A DNA stretch of 64,000 bases from Tachypleus tridentatus (Eukaryota; Arthropoda; Merostomata; Xiphosura; Limulidae): assembly GCF_004210375.1 (NCBI RefSeq), contig NC_134834.1, positions 14,927,857 to 14,991,856 of the forward strand, given 5' to 3'. This document shows positions 33,171 to 46,300 of the stretch, piece by piece (the first letter of the stretch is position 1; each line of letters begins with the position of its first letter). The position numbers and the translations under genes were made by a program. The notes below the pieces were generated by a model. The model saw only the letters and a list, made by a program, of their open reading frames with translations, had not been told where the DNA came from and did not search any database.

Positions 33171-33532
33171 CTCAGTCTTGAGGCAGACGAAAATTTCTGT
33201 TTGATAACAAAAAATCTAAATCATAAATATTAACAAAATAAAATGAATAAAAATGACATTTGTATATTAATATTATTAGAAGGTAAGGTGATAATACATT
33301 TTGAGATTAATAAAATTATAATTATAACATTTGGTACTTCGCTCCGTATTCAACTATGAAATAAATTGCATACAGAAACGTATTTGGAAACAAAAAGATT
33401 GATCTTTCCTTGTCTCTTTTTTCTTACGTTTTGAGAAGTTTTTCATGCAACGTTTTAAATTTTACATCAGAACTTGCATATTCGAAATTCTAAGCTAAGT
33501 ATATATATATTATTGGTTGATTCTAGTGGTTT

Positions 33533-33812
33533 GTTTTGTTTTGGTTTTTTTTAATTTCGCGCCAAGCTACTCAAGAGCTGTCTGCGCTAGCCGTCTCTAA
33601 TTTAGCAGTGTAAGACTAGAGGGAAGGCAGTTAGTCATCACCACCCACAGTCAACTCTTGGGTTACACTTTTTTCAACGAATAGTGGGATTGACCATCAC
33701 ATTATAGCACCCCACGGCTGAAAGACGAGCATGTTTGGTGCGACGGGGATTCGAACCCGCGACCTTCGGATTACAAATCGAACGCCTTAACCCACCTGGC
33801 CATGCCGAGCCC
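33533..33812 (-). mobile_element. SINE-A, full length
   Basis: (GTTT)n-like tail, 'ctgtctgcgctagccgtctc', box B 'ggggattcgaacccg' and head 'ctggccatgccgagcc'. Confidence 0.87.
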
Positions 33813-33822
33813 TCGAGTTAAT

Positions 33823-34200
33823 AACCTGAAGATGACTTAGGAAAGTCGAAACGTTCTTTTCTTCTTATCAATAATCCGAGGGTCGCGGGTTCAAATCCCC
33901 GTCACATCAAACATGCTCGCCCTTTCAGCCGCGAGGGCGGTATAATATAACGGTCAATCCCACTATTCGCAGGTAAAAGAGTAGCCCAATAGATGGCGGT
34001 GGGTGGTGATGACTAGCTGCCTTTCCTCTGGTCTTACACTGCTAAATTTGGGACGGCTAGCGCAGATAGCCCTCGTGTAACTTGGCGCGAATTCCAAAAT
34101 AAACCAAACCGGAAACCTTATCAATAAAAGTCTTAACACCCATATCAGCCGATCTGAGATACATTTTTATTTCAAGTGGATTTCTTGTTATCAAGAAACA
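33823..34200 (+). mobile_element. Penelope-type 3' tail with hammerhead-like core, split by SINE-A
   Basis: CTGAAGA (33,826-33,832), a 5-bp stem GACTT/AAGTC (33,834-33,838 with 33,843-33,847) and GAAAC (33,848-33,852). The element then continues after the inserted SINE at 34,127 with 'aaagtcttaacacccatatc' and 'ctgagatacatttttatttc'. This has the strongest stem II of the copies in the window. Confidence 0.55.
33874..34116 (+). mobile_element. SINE-A, 5'-truncated, with 10-bp target-site duplication
   Basis: It starts within the head at 'atccgagggtcgcgggttca' and ends 'aaaccaaaccggaaac'. The direct repeat cttatcaata lies at 33,864-33,873 and 34,117-34,126, inside the Penelope-type tail. Confidence 0.88.
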
Positions 34201-34209
34201 CTCGTGAAG

Positions 34210-34890
34210 TGATTAAGCTAAGAGAGACAGTGAAAATCCTCGGCTGGCAAACGTTCGAGGTTTAAAACAATTATTAGAATGGAATCTTTTAACAATCAGG
34301 ACAATATAACTTTTCTTTTTTTAAAAGCCAGACCACTTCGTTAACTCTCGAGAAAACTGATGGGTATCGGATAAAATTTCGCCAATATATTTTGCTTGTT
34401 ATAAACGAGTTAAATAAACAAAATCATCGGTTTAAAATTAACCTTTACAGAACTCGAGGTCGCCATTTTCTAACAGTATAGTGGACGGACTAGATTCTCG
34501 TTATTCTTTTATAAGTGATGAATTTGTTAACGAGGGGGTTTGATTTTGTCCTAAAGTACGTGGGACAGTGTCAATGGATCGGTTGGCACAATAATTTTAA
34601 ATATGTTACCCTCTATCAAAAAATATTCTCTGTGATTTGTGTCAGTCGCCTCATTACGTTATAGAAAATTAGGTTAAATCATTTTGATTGGAAAGTAGGC
34701 TTACTGTAACTGGTACCACATGGTAGCGAGTCGTTTCTACATGAGGTGACTTGATGTTTCAGTTTGGGCTCGATTTTTATTAGGACTTTTCTTCGACTGG
34801 AGGTAACACGGTAAAAAATGGCTGGCAGGGTAACTATGGTTTTATGTTGTATCCTTATAAGCATTGAATACAAATTTAAAGAGGTTATAA
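34210..34890. other. No recognisable feature
   Basis: Transition from the SINE-dense left half to the SINE-poor right half. No gene or repeat identified. Confidence 0.4.
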
Positions 34891-34894
34891 TTTA

Positions 34895-35215
34895 ACTTTG
34901 TAGGTAACAAGTTAGACCTCTTATGAAGTCTCATGTTCAGTTAGGCCCTTAACGTTGGGAAGATATTGAATTGTTGGAAAAGTTTAGAGGAGGGCAATGA
35001 AAATGGTTCCTGAAATGAAAACTGAGGTCTTAAAATTAGCACACATGAGTCTTGTAATTAGTTTTTGCTTAAAAATGTTTGGGTTTTCTATAGGGAAGGG
35101 TTGATCTGTTTTAAATCAGGGCTAACTTTTGATCTGCAATTTATTAGTAGTGATAGCTTATTTTTGGTGACTGGTACAACTTAGATTGATCCACAGGTTT
35201 CATGCTTTTAAATTT
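34895..35215 (+). pseudogene. CR1-like LINE remnant
   Basis: 'gatattgaattgttggaaaa' and 'aatgaaaatggttcctgaaa' match the segment before the conserved MVPG motif in the other LINE copies here (38,470 and 51,900). Frames are broken. Confidence 0.55.
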
Positions 35216-35815
35216 CATACATTTAAGAGATAACAACTGGATATATGAAAAGAAGATTCTTTATTGTGGACCATAGTATGGTAGATAAGTAGAAAATGGA
35301 ATAACTTAAATAATCCTTTGATAATGTTATTCTTTGGAAAGAAAAGCTTAAAACCAAAATTTGATTAATTAAAGATATGTTTTTATAAATGAAAGCTGGA
35401 AATAAACGGAGCTTAGTGATTAATAGAATTTGGTAATTGATCCATCACTAATCTTATTAATTATGTTGAACTTGTGGATTATTGTCACATGAAACTTGGA
35501 TAGTTCAAAAATTTAACAGAGGTAATCAGAAACATTAATATTTATTACTTCATTAATAAATTGATCCAATTAATTTAAAGGTAATTTCAACTAATTTAAT
35601 TGATTGTCAAACTCAAGAAATGAATGTTACACTTCAATTTCTTGTTATGTAAAAGGTTCTTGTTGTTTATTTCATTTCTTTCAAACTAAGGTACTTTGCA
35701 TCATTATTTCTCATTTAAAGATCACATGTAGTTCTCATCTGCAACTATTCTAATAAGTTTACCCTTCTTCAGATAATGTTAAAACTATACACAGTACTCC
35801 AAGTGAAGTCTAACC

Positions 35816-35898
35816 CAGTGGTTCCCAACCTTTTTTATGCCCCGCACCCTAAAAAATGTTAATATGTTCTTGCGAGCACCCCTGGTTGGGAACCACTG
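35816..35898. mobile_element. 83-bp hAT-type MITE
   Basis: Perfect 15-bp terminal inverted repeats cagtggttcccaacc / ggttgggaaccactg and a perfect 8-bp duplication gtctaacc at 35,808-35,815 and 35,899-35,906. An 8-bp duplication and CAGTGG-type ends are typical of hAT transposons. It is too short to code for a transposase, so it was mobilised in trans. Confidence 0.9.
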
Positions 35899-35906
35899 GT
35901 CTAACC

Positions 35907-37288
35907 AGAGGTTTAGACATGCAACAAAATAAGCCTGTAATTTGAAAATAGATTGTAAAATCTAATTGTCTTGATAAGTGTTGCATCTGTATTTGGATTA
36001 TCTATTACTATGCCAATATTTGTTTCTTCAGTCTTCTTTTAAACATGTGATTCCAAATTAAACTGAAGTATATTTTCATGCATTTGATATAAATAAAGGT
36101 CGTATTCCAACAGTTTGTCCAGCTTAATAATTCATCAGTTATTCTGTTGTTATAAATACTCGAGTATTGTCACCAGCAAGTTTTACTAATCTATTTTTTT
36201 TTCTGTGTCAAAAATGAGGAAAGTGAAAACTTCTTTTCAGTTAAATTGACAAACATATCTCATAAAAGAACTTACAATAATGAACTTAAGGTTGACAGAA
36301 TTATTAATAATAAAACTTCACACAAATTCTAAGCCTATGTTATGCATAGAATTTAATTCTAAGTTCACAAGTACTACTGTTCATTCTAAAATTTGGACAG
36401 AAAGATTGCATAGAATATATTATGTGTAGGCTTTGAAATTGTGAGCAAAACTGGTTTAGTGTGTTGTAATTACTGACCTTGATTTCTGAGAAGCTTGAAG
36501 GCTAAACTTAAAATCTCGTGGTGTTTTTATGTGTGTAAACTATCACATGTTGTTAGTGTCTTTTTTTGCTCAAGGTCTTGCAAACCTTGCATACTGTAAG
36601 TTTAAAGAATTCTTAAAACCATATGAACTGTAACTGGTTTAATTCATGTCTCTCTGACTATTTGATATGGTGTATCCTGGACCTTGAGTTTGTTTATATA
36701 AGCCTTTCAGTGGTTAAGTTGAAAATCTAGCTTATGTAATGTTTCCTCACTCTCCATGTGTCTTCAGAAAGTTGCAAAGGAAAGTTCTAACTGCGTAATC
36801 TTTGGAACCAAAAAAAATGACAAAAAAAAACTGGTTTGTCAGCATATCTGTTTAGGCTGAATAATTTCAACATAATTTCTCAGTATCTTGTCAAAGTAGA
36901 GTTCATTTGTCTTGCTTAAAGTTTTTTAGGGTATCAAATCTTAAGCAGACTTGAAAACTATTGAACTTCACTATTCATCTAGAGTTTTGTATGTTATAGA
37001 ACTCTGAAATGTTTAGTGGTTAAGTACAGTTTCACTTTGAAACAGTTTGTGTGTTACAGTTGCTCTGATTTTAATGGTGTCTTTGTATTATGTATCCTAA
37101 TTAAGCCTGCTGCACATCTGGGGAGACTTAGGGCCCTAATGACTGACTTTAAATATGTTCAGCATTGACATCAGCTGGTGCAGGTGAACTTGCTTCCAAA
37201 CGGAAAGTATAGTGCACTGTAAAATTAGACATACAAACCAACAACATTTTAGGAAGAGGAGTCTGGGTGGTGATTCTATCCGTTACCA
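35907..37288. other. Region upstream of the receptor gene, no promoter identified
   Basis: AT-rich sequence without a clear TATA or initiator element that I would defend. An acceptor-like 'aacattttag' at about 37,250 could end an upstream 5'UTR intron. An in-frame TGA at 37,271-37,273 precedes the start codon. Confidence 0.4.
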
Positions 37289-37316
37289 ATGATGTGGACA
37301 TGGATCAAGAAGACGG
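37289..37316 (+). CDS. SCARB1-like: SCARB1-like exon 1 (start codon)
   Basis: Encodes MMWTWIKKT plus the first base of the next codon (phase 1), ending before gtaggt. An in-frame TGA 18 bp upstream makes Met37289 the first possible start in this frame. The alternative ATG at 37,300 gives phase 2, which would not join exon 2. The short basic N-terminus suits the cytoplasmic tail of this family. Confidence 0.75.
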
Positions 37317-40300
37317 GTAGGTTTCAGTTATCGTATTTCTCTTGCATAGTCTGTAGAGTAAAAATTAAAAGTTGGAAACCTATCCAGAGTCTTTGGAAAG
37401 TCTGCCAGTACCAATACTTGATTGGAAACCAGAGTGACTGCTTGTGCTAATACTTTGTTTAACTTAACATTTTTACTAATATAAATAAACAATTAAAGAA
37501 TAATTTGAAATTTGTGCTCAAATAAGTGTAAATACTAGTTACTGCTTTCAAGTAAGTCATTATAGTAGCGATCAAACTTGCATGTATGTAAAGTTTAGTT
37601 TTCAAACTTGTGTTTACTTGTGTGTCTGTACGTACCATGTGTTTTTTAAATAAATTTTGTCATGTTAGTTTTTGACAAGTGAATAGATATATTTAAGGGT
37701 TGAAGATGGCCCTTCCAATAAATATTTTATTTCGTTGTAAAGAGATCTGTATAAACTATATCTGTGGAAGCTAGTCACAAATCAGTTTGTTTGTTTTTTT
37801 CAATATTTCATTATATGAATTTGCCTGATTCTTTGTAGTAAGTTCTGTGTTTCACCCTTTGTTTTTTTGTGGATAGATAAAAATAGTTACTGATAAATGG
37901 TTTAATAGTGGAACCATTTCTGAGAACAATTACTAATGAAATGAACTGATCCAAATTATTTTTAAATTAGAATAAAAATCTGACTCCTGGTGTGAGTGTT
38001 TTGCTTGTTTCCTTGTCCTTCACAAACATTGTTTCAATTGTTCACCTTGATTATAAGCTACACAGATGGTAACTTTCAGAGGTACTTATGTTTGAGTGCA
38101 CTGTAATGTGTAATGATTACATGAAGGTTTGTGACCTCCTCAGGGAAGAACACAAATAAATGTAACTTTAAAATGCACTCATTTTTCTTTGTTTTGTTTT
38201 TTTTTCAGTTAATTGTTAAAGTAATGAGAAACTAATTCTTTATTTTTCACAATTGGATGGGATCATCCTTAACAATGTCATGAAAGAAAGGGATTTTGAC
38301 GTACTCATCAATCAGACTCTAAAGCCATTCAAACAGAGTGTCACTACTAGTGGAAGTGCAAATAGGATTTTGTTGTATCTATAGAAATATTCAGTACAAG
38401 TCTAAATAGGTTATAATTTCATTGTACAGGTTAATGGTTGGGGCACATTTGGAATACTGTGTTCAGTCTTGGACTCTTTATCTAAGGAAGACATTGAATT
38501 GTTGAAAAGGGTTAGGAGAAAGGTTACTAGAATGATGCCTAGGATGGAGGGTTGAAATCTCTCGGAATATCTCTCGAAGAAAGAAGAGTTAGGATTTGTT
38601 GCCGTGTTTAAGATTGTAATGGGAGTTGGCAGTGCTGTTGCATGATCTCTTTTACACTAAAGAGTGAGAGTTATAGAACTAAGGGAACTTGAATATAAAT
38701 TTTGACATGGTGCCTTGCATCTTCAACTAAGATAGTTTTATTTTTCTAACAGGATGGTTGGCCTTTGGCTGTTGTTGAGGTAGTAAATTTAAGTGAGTTT
38801 ATGATAATTATATGAATAGTGATGGCTTGTTTTTTAAGATTTTTTTAACATTTTATTTCTTTACAGTTTGTTTAGTTTACAGCAGGAGACAGCTAAGATA
38901 AACCAGTAGGTCCCATGTTGTAAAACATAACCAATAGTTTGTTTAGTTTACAGCAGGAGACAGCTAAGATAAACCAGTAGGTCCCATGTTGTAAAACATA
39001 ACCAATAGTTTGTTTAGTTTACAGCAGGAGACAGCTAAGATAAACCAGTAGGTCCCATGTTGTAAAACATAACCAATAGTTTGTTTAGTTTACAGCAGGA
39101 GACAGCTAAGATAAACCAGTAGGTCCCATGTTGTAAAACAACCAATAGTTTGTTTAGTTTACAGCAGGAGACAGCTAAGATAAACCAGTAGGTCCCATGT
39201 TGTAAAACATAACCAATAGTTTGTTTAGTTTACAGCAGGAGACAGCTAAGATAAACCAGTAGGTCCCATGTTGTAAAACATAACCAATAGTTTGTTTAGT
39301 TTACAGCAGGAGACAGCTAAGATAAACCAGTAGGTCCCATGTTGTAAAACAACCAATAGTTTGTTTAGTTTACAGCAGGAGACAGCTAAGATAAACCAGT
39401 AGGTCCCATGTTGTAAAACAACCAATAGTTTGTTTAGTTTACAGCAGGAGACAGCTAAGGTAAACCAGTAGGTCCCATGTTGTAAAACATAACCAATAGT
39501 TTGTTTAGTTTACAGCAGGAGACAGCTAAGATAAACCAGTAGGTCCCATGTTGTAAAACATAACCAATAGTTTGTTTAGTTTACAGCAGGAGACAGCTAA
39601 GATAAACCAGTAGGTCCCATGTTGTAAAACATAACCAATAGTTTGTTTAGTTTACAGCAGGAGACAGCTAAGGTAAACCAGTAGGTCCCATGTTGTAAAA
39701 CATAACCAATAGTTTGTTTAGTTTACAGCAGGAGACAGCTAAGATAAACCAGTAGGTCCCATGTTGTAAAACATAACCAATAGTTTGTTTAGTTTACAGC
39801 AGGAGACAGCTAAGATAAACCAGTAGGTCCCATGTTGTAAAACATAACCAATAGTTTGTTTAGTTTACAGCAGGAGACAGCTAAGATAAACCAGTAGGTC
39901 CCATGTTGTAAAACATAACCAATAGTTTGTTTAGTTTACAGCAGGAGACAGCTAAGATAAACCAGTAGGTCCCATGTTGTAAAACATAACCAATAGTTTG
40001 TTTAGTTTACAGCAGGAGACAGCTAAGATAAACCAGTAGGTCCCATGTTGTAAAACAACCAATAGTTTGTTTAGTTTACAGCAGGAGACAGCTAAGATAA
40101 ACCAGTAGGTCCCATGTTGTAAAACATAACCAATAGTTTGTTTAGTTTACAGCAGGAGACAGCTAAGATAAACCAGTAGGTCCCATGTTGTAAAACAACC
40201 AATAGTTTGTTTAGTTTACAGCAGGAGACAGCTAAGATAAACCAGTAGGTCCCATGTTGTAAAACATAACCAATAGTTTGTTTAGTTTACAGCAGGAGAC

Positions 40301-43300
40301 AGCTAAGATAAACCAGTAGGTCCCATGTTGTAAAACATAACCAATAGTTTGTTTAGTTTACAGCAGGAGACAGCTAAGATAAACCAGTAGGTCCCATGTT
40401 GTAAAACAACCAATAGTTTGTTTAGTTTACAGCAGGAGACAGCTAAGATAAACCAGTAGGTCCCATGTTGTAAAACATAACCAATAGTTTGTTTAGTTTA
40501 CAGCAGGAGACAGCTAAGATAAACCAGTAGGTCCCATGTTGTAAAACATAACCAATAGTTTGTTTAGTTTACAGCAGGAGACAGCTAAGATAAACCAGTA
40601 GGTCCCATGTTGTAAAACATAACCAATAGTTTGTTTAGTTTACAGCAGGAGACAGCTAAGATAAACCAGTAGGTCCCATGTTGTAAAACATAACCAATAG
40701 TTTGTTTAGTTTACAGCAGGAGACAGCTAAGATAAACCAGTAGGTCCCATGTTGTAAAACATAACCAATAGTTTGTTTAGTTTACAGCAGGAGACAGCTA
40801 AGATAAACCAGTAGGTCCCATGTTGTAAAACATAACCAATAGTTTGTTTAGTTTACAGCAGGAGACAGCTAAGATAAACCAGTAGGTCCCATGTTGTAAA
40901 AACAACCAATAGTTTGTTTAGTTTACAGCAGGAGACAGCTAAGATAAACCAGTAGGTCCCATGTTGTAAAACATAACCAATAGTTTGTTTAGTTTACAGC
41001 AGGAGACAGCTAAGATAAACCAGTAGGTCCCATGTTGTAAAACATAACCAATAGTTTGTTTAGTTTACAGCAGGAGACAGCTAAGATAAACCAGTAGGTC
41101 CCATGTTGTAAAACATAACCAATAGTTTGTTTAGTTTACAGCAGGAGACAGCTAAGATAAACCAGTAGGTCCCATGTTGTAAAACATAACCAATAGTTTG
41201 TTTAGTTTACAGCAGGAGACAGCTAAGATAAACCAGTAGGTCCCATGTTGTAAAACATAACCAATAGTTTGTTTAGTTTACAGCAGGAGACAGCTAAGAT
41301 AAACCAGTAGGTCCCATGTTGTAAAACATAACCAATAGTTTGTTTAGTTTACAGCAGGAGACAGCTAAGATAAACCAGTAGGTCCCATGTTGTAAAAAAC
41401 AACCAATAGTTTGTTTAGTTTACAGCAGGAGACAGCTAAGATAAACCAGTAGGTCCCATGTTGTAAAACATAACCAATAGTTTGTTTAGTTTACAGCAGG
41501 AGACAGCTAAGATAAACCAGTAGGTCCCATGTTGTAAAACAACCAATAGTTTGTTTAGTTTACAGCAGGAGACAGCTAAGATAAACCAGTAGGTCCCATG
41601 TTGTAAAACATAACCAATAGTTTGTTTAGTTTACAGCAGGAGACAGCTAAGATAAACCAGTAGGTCCCATGTTGTAAAACATAACCAATAGTTTGTTTAG
41701 TTTACAGCAGGAGACAGCTAAGATAAACCAGTAGGTCCCATGTTGTAAAACATAACCAATAGTTTGTTTAGTTTACAGCAGGAGACAGCTAAGATAAACC
41801 AGTAGGTCCCATGTTGTAAAACATAACCAATAGTTTGTTTAGTTTACAGCAGGAGACAGCTAAGATAAACCAGTAGGTCCCATGTTGTAAAACATAACCA
41901 ATAGTTTGTTTAGTTTACAGCAGGAGACAGCTAAGATAAACCAGTAGGTCCCATGTTGTAAAACATAACCAATAGTTTGTTTAGTTTACAGCAGGAGACA
42001 GCTAAGATAAACCAGTAGGTCCCATGTTGTAAAACATAACCAATAGTTTGTTTAGTTTACAGCAGGAGACAGCTAAGATAAACCAGTAGGTCCCATGTTG
42101 TAAAACACAACCAATAGTTTGTTTAGTTTACAGCAGGAGACAGCTAAGATAAACCAGTAGGTCCCATGTTGTAAAACATAACCAATAGTTTGTTTAGTTT
42201 ACAGCAGGAGACAGCTAAGATAAACCAGTAGGTCCCATGTTGTAAAACAACCAATAGTTTGTTTAGTTTACAGCAGGAGACAGCTAAGATAAACCAGTAG
42301 GTCCCATGTTGTAAAACATAACCAATAGTTTGTTTAGTTTACAGCAGGAGACAGCTAAGATAAACCAGTAGGTCCCATGTTGTAAAACATAACCAATAGT
42401 TTGTTTAGTTTACAGCAGGAGACAGCTAAGATAAACCAGTAGGTCCCATGTTGTAAAACAACCAATAGTTTGTTTAGTTTACAGCAGGAGACAGCTAAGA
42501 TAAACCAGTAGGTCCCATGTTGTAAAACATAACCAATAGTTTGTTTAGTTTACAGCAGGAGACAGCTAAGATAAACCAGTAGGTCCCATGTTGTAAAACA
42601 ACCAATAGTTTGTTTAGTTTACAGCAGGAGACAGCTAAGATAAACCAGTAGGTCCCATGTTGTAAAACAACCAATAGTTTGTTTAGTTTACAGCAGGAGA
42701 CAGCTAAGATAAACCAGTAGGTCCCATGTTGTAAAACATAACCAATAGTTTGTTTAGTTTACAGCAGGAGACAGCTAAGATAAACCAGTAGGTCCCATGT
42801 TGTAAAACATAACCAAGTTTATAGAAATAAAAAATTCAACGTGCTTATAGAAATAAAAGGATGTGTGGTTAGCTTGTCATTCTTATTGTTGATTTCAAGT
42901 TATCTTGGAAAACTTGTAAACAGTTTTTTTTTAAATAAAAAGCCCTGTTTACAACTTTTTTTTTTTTATATACAGTGGTAACTGGTGCTATAGGGCTTGC
43001 AGTTTTGGTATTTGGTCTCGCCCTGCTGTTTTCTTTCCCAGTCTTATTCAGGTATTTGTTATACAAGGTAAGATATTTATTACTGTCGATACAGTCATAA
43101 CCAATGAAGAATATAATGTTAATAATTCAAATACTGTTTTTGTAAAAAGTAAGAAAACTACTTGATTCAAATTGAACTTGTATGTGTTATATAATGGTAA
43201 GTATTGGCAGGTAAAGAGGAGGAACCCAACTGAAGGTAACTCTGATCCATTTCCATTTTCCCTCCTTTGTCTTACCCTCTCAACTCTTTTACAGTATCTC

Positions 43301-46300
43301 TCTACCATCTATCTCCTCTCTGAAGCTCTCCACTGAAATCCTGATGTGTTGTCTGGTGACATCCTCTCTTCCTTCTTACGCATTGACTTGTTTGTCATTT
43401 TCATCTCTGGCTTTGCATATGTGTCAGCAGTATTGGTGACTTCTTTGCCAATTTTCTTCATCAATGGTGTCCTTTTGTCAAGGGCCATGAAGTTCTTTAA
43501 GTTTTTTGGAAAGAATATGTAATCCCATTTCATTCCCTCTGCTTTGGGATCCAATACCAGCCAGCATCTGTCAAAGGCATTTCAGGATCTATCTCAGCAG
43601 GCTATCAAACCTGTTCTACATATTTCACCAGGTTTCTATTCCAGGCTCTTTGTTGCTGTTAAGAAAACTACAGAGTAGAGGCCAGACATTAATTTGTCCC
43701 TCCTCTATGAATTCATTCAACTGCTCCATTTTACCATGGAGTCACTTTTCACCTTACAGTGGGTAGTTTCTCCAGACTTGTGTTTCACCAGATGGATGTC
43801 ACCAGTACTTATCTATGCATTCCTATCTCAACATTGTCTCATCTATATCTTGGGTTCATCCATTACAGGGTGGTATATAAATTTTGTACCCAACCTGTTG
43901 CTCACCATCTTCATGTTTTGGAGCTGCAATTCCACCATTCTATGGATTACTGGCTGCTTCTGGCTCAAACTGAAATGGAGTTAGCTAGCCATTCTTGTCA
44001 ACTCCAAGTGGCTGCTTGGATGGGCTGATTAATCAAAGTAGAGAAATCCTTCCTCCATCCTGCCCAGTATCTTGTCCATTTTAGATGTTTTCTTCAATGT
44101 TCATCTCAGTTGGGTTTAACCTTTTCCTCTGTGACTTTATTCCCTAGACTTTTCAGTTTCCCTTTTAGCTCCCTCACTTTCTGTTTGTGAGGTTTTATCA
44201 CTTTTAGGAATGCAGTTTTCAGTGACATCACTGGTTCTCCTTAAGTGGGCTCTTCAAGATTAATGGAGCCTTGAGCAGGATTTCTTGATAGCTCATTTTA
44301 CCCTTCCTTATACCCTGATTAATGTTCTGCTTTGGTGGTTGGACAAGGCTAATATATCAGCAGGCTTTCCATTCCTTCTCCTCTTCTGGATTAACATCTG
44401 TTCATAGATGCATCCTTTCATGGCTAAGAGGCTTCAGGACATTTGTCCGTTGGTCTTTGAATCACTTTTTTCCTTTTTCCAGACATTGTTTAGCAGAGAT
44501 TCATTCTGAGAACTCTGTGTTGATAGCACATGTTAATCACAGATAAGGTATCTGGTCAAGATCTCGCTGCTTTTGAACACTGGATTTTCTGTGTTGTGTA
44601 CCCATACTTTTATCTCATTGTGTGTCAGATTCTGAGTGCTTTCAACCTAGTAGTGGATCATCTTTCTTGCCCTGATTTAAAAGAAATGTCAGACAGAGTA
44701 GTCTTCATATCCCCTTGTATTCTGGTGGCTCTGCTCTCTGTGGGGTTTTCCCTATTTTGATGCATTTGCAATAGTTCCAAATCACAAAGTTCTCCTCTTT
44801 TGGTCTCCAGCATCTTTTCCTTGGGCTCTGGCTATCAGTGCATTGATCTAGAATTGGTCTCAGAAATTCTTGTGTTTATGCTCCTATCCAATTACTTCAT
44901 TGGGTGGTCTCTCTCATCCATACCACTCTTTGTTGAGTTCTTATTGGCTAGCTCAGTCAATGATTTCCACAATTGCAATTTCAACTTTTCTCTCCAGTTC
45001 CCCTTCCCTTGTCTCTCTTGCCTCTTTAACCTCAGTCATCAGTTCTATATCCATCATCCATCCATTCATGTCCTTCATCTTTACATGTAGCTTTCATTCA
45101 GTCGTTATCAAGATCATATTTCTCTGTTGAGTGGCTTTTCATTTGGCTTGTTCCATATGTCCTTTTTCAGTGGAGGATTATCAGTGCAAATTGGTGTTCC
45201 ACAGTGGGTCTGAAACTTTGGAATTCCCTGTTGACCAGCCTACTGTGTCTTGTGTGGCTGAGTTTCTTGTGTCTTTTCAACCAAGAGGTCTTTGGGCTAT
45301 TGGGCTCACTTATCCAATACCTTTTCATTTTTAGTGTGATTGTCATATGTTTGCTTCCTTTGTTCTTTAGCATGTTGTCCTCAGTTGGGACAGTAGTAAG
45401 TCTTTAGACTTACAACACTAAAATTATTGGTTTGATTCCCATTGGTGGACACAGCAGATAGCCTAATATTTCTTTGCTATAAGAAAATACACACCTTACT
45501 ATGTTAATGTATTTCTCTTAAATATATTGTTTCCCCCAGATGCCCTAGTCTACCAAACTGGCATCTTTGTGTTCCACCATTCCTTCACTTTACCTCCATG
45601 TGAAACTATTTCCTCATTTTCTACTTTTAATCTTTCCTTTAAAATGTTTCTTTTTCCTCTTAGCCTGAAGACATCATTAATTTATTTGTCATTAACCTTT
45701 CACATATGCTTAACCAACCTGTCTATCTTCACCTTCATCTGGACCATTATTTCCTCCCAAAAACCTTGACACCTAATAAGGGCAACTCCTTCTTTTCATC
45801 TATTTCTCCTCTGTACCCCTTCCAAATCTGGATAGACTTCTATGTCCAATCTGTACTGTTAGTGTTATATTTATCACATGACTTCATTTTATGGTACCCA
45901 TTCCTCACTCATTATTTCTTAGCAGTTCTAGTCTGTTCATGACATCTACACTTGCCAGTTGGGTTCAACATTTGGTTCAATCAATTTATTACCCTTACTC
46001 TTCTTACCCCTGAAAGTTATTCAGAATATCTTCTCATCAGAGTCAACACTTCACCTTTTCCTTCACTTCTCATCTTCATCAGCCATTGGAGGAAATTTTA
46101 CAGGCAAGCATTTGGATTATACCCAATATGTTCATCTCCTGTTATTTATACCATATTGCTGTTTCTTTTTCATTGGGTTTTGTTGTTTTGAATTAAGCAC
46201 AAAGCTACACAATGGGCTATTTGTGCTCTGCCCACCACTGGTATTGAAACCCGGATTTTAGTGTTGTAAGTCCACAGACATACCGCTGAGCCATTGGGGG

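Noticed and set aside
37300..37316. Alternative start ATG at 37,300
   Set aside because: It ends exon 1 in phase 2, which does not fit exon 2. The ATG at 37,289 gives the required phase 1.
43309..43554. Reverse-strand open frame opposite the DIRS remnant
   Set aside because: It lies antisense to the better supported DIRS coding order and has no recognisable motif.
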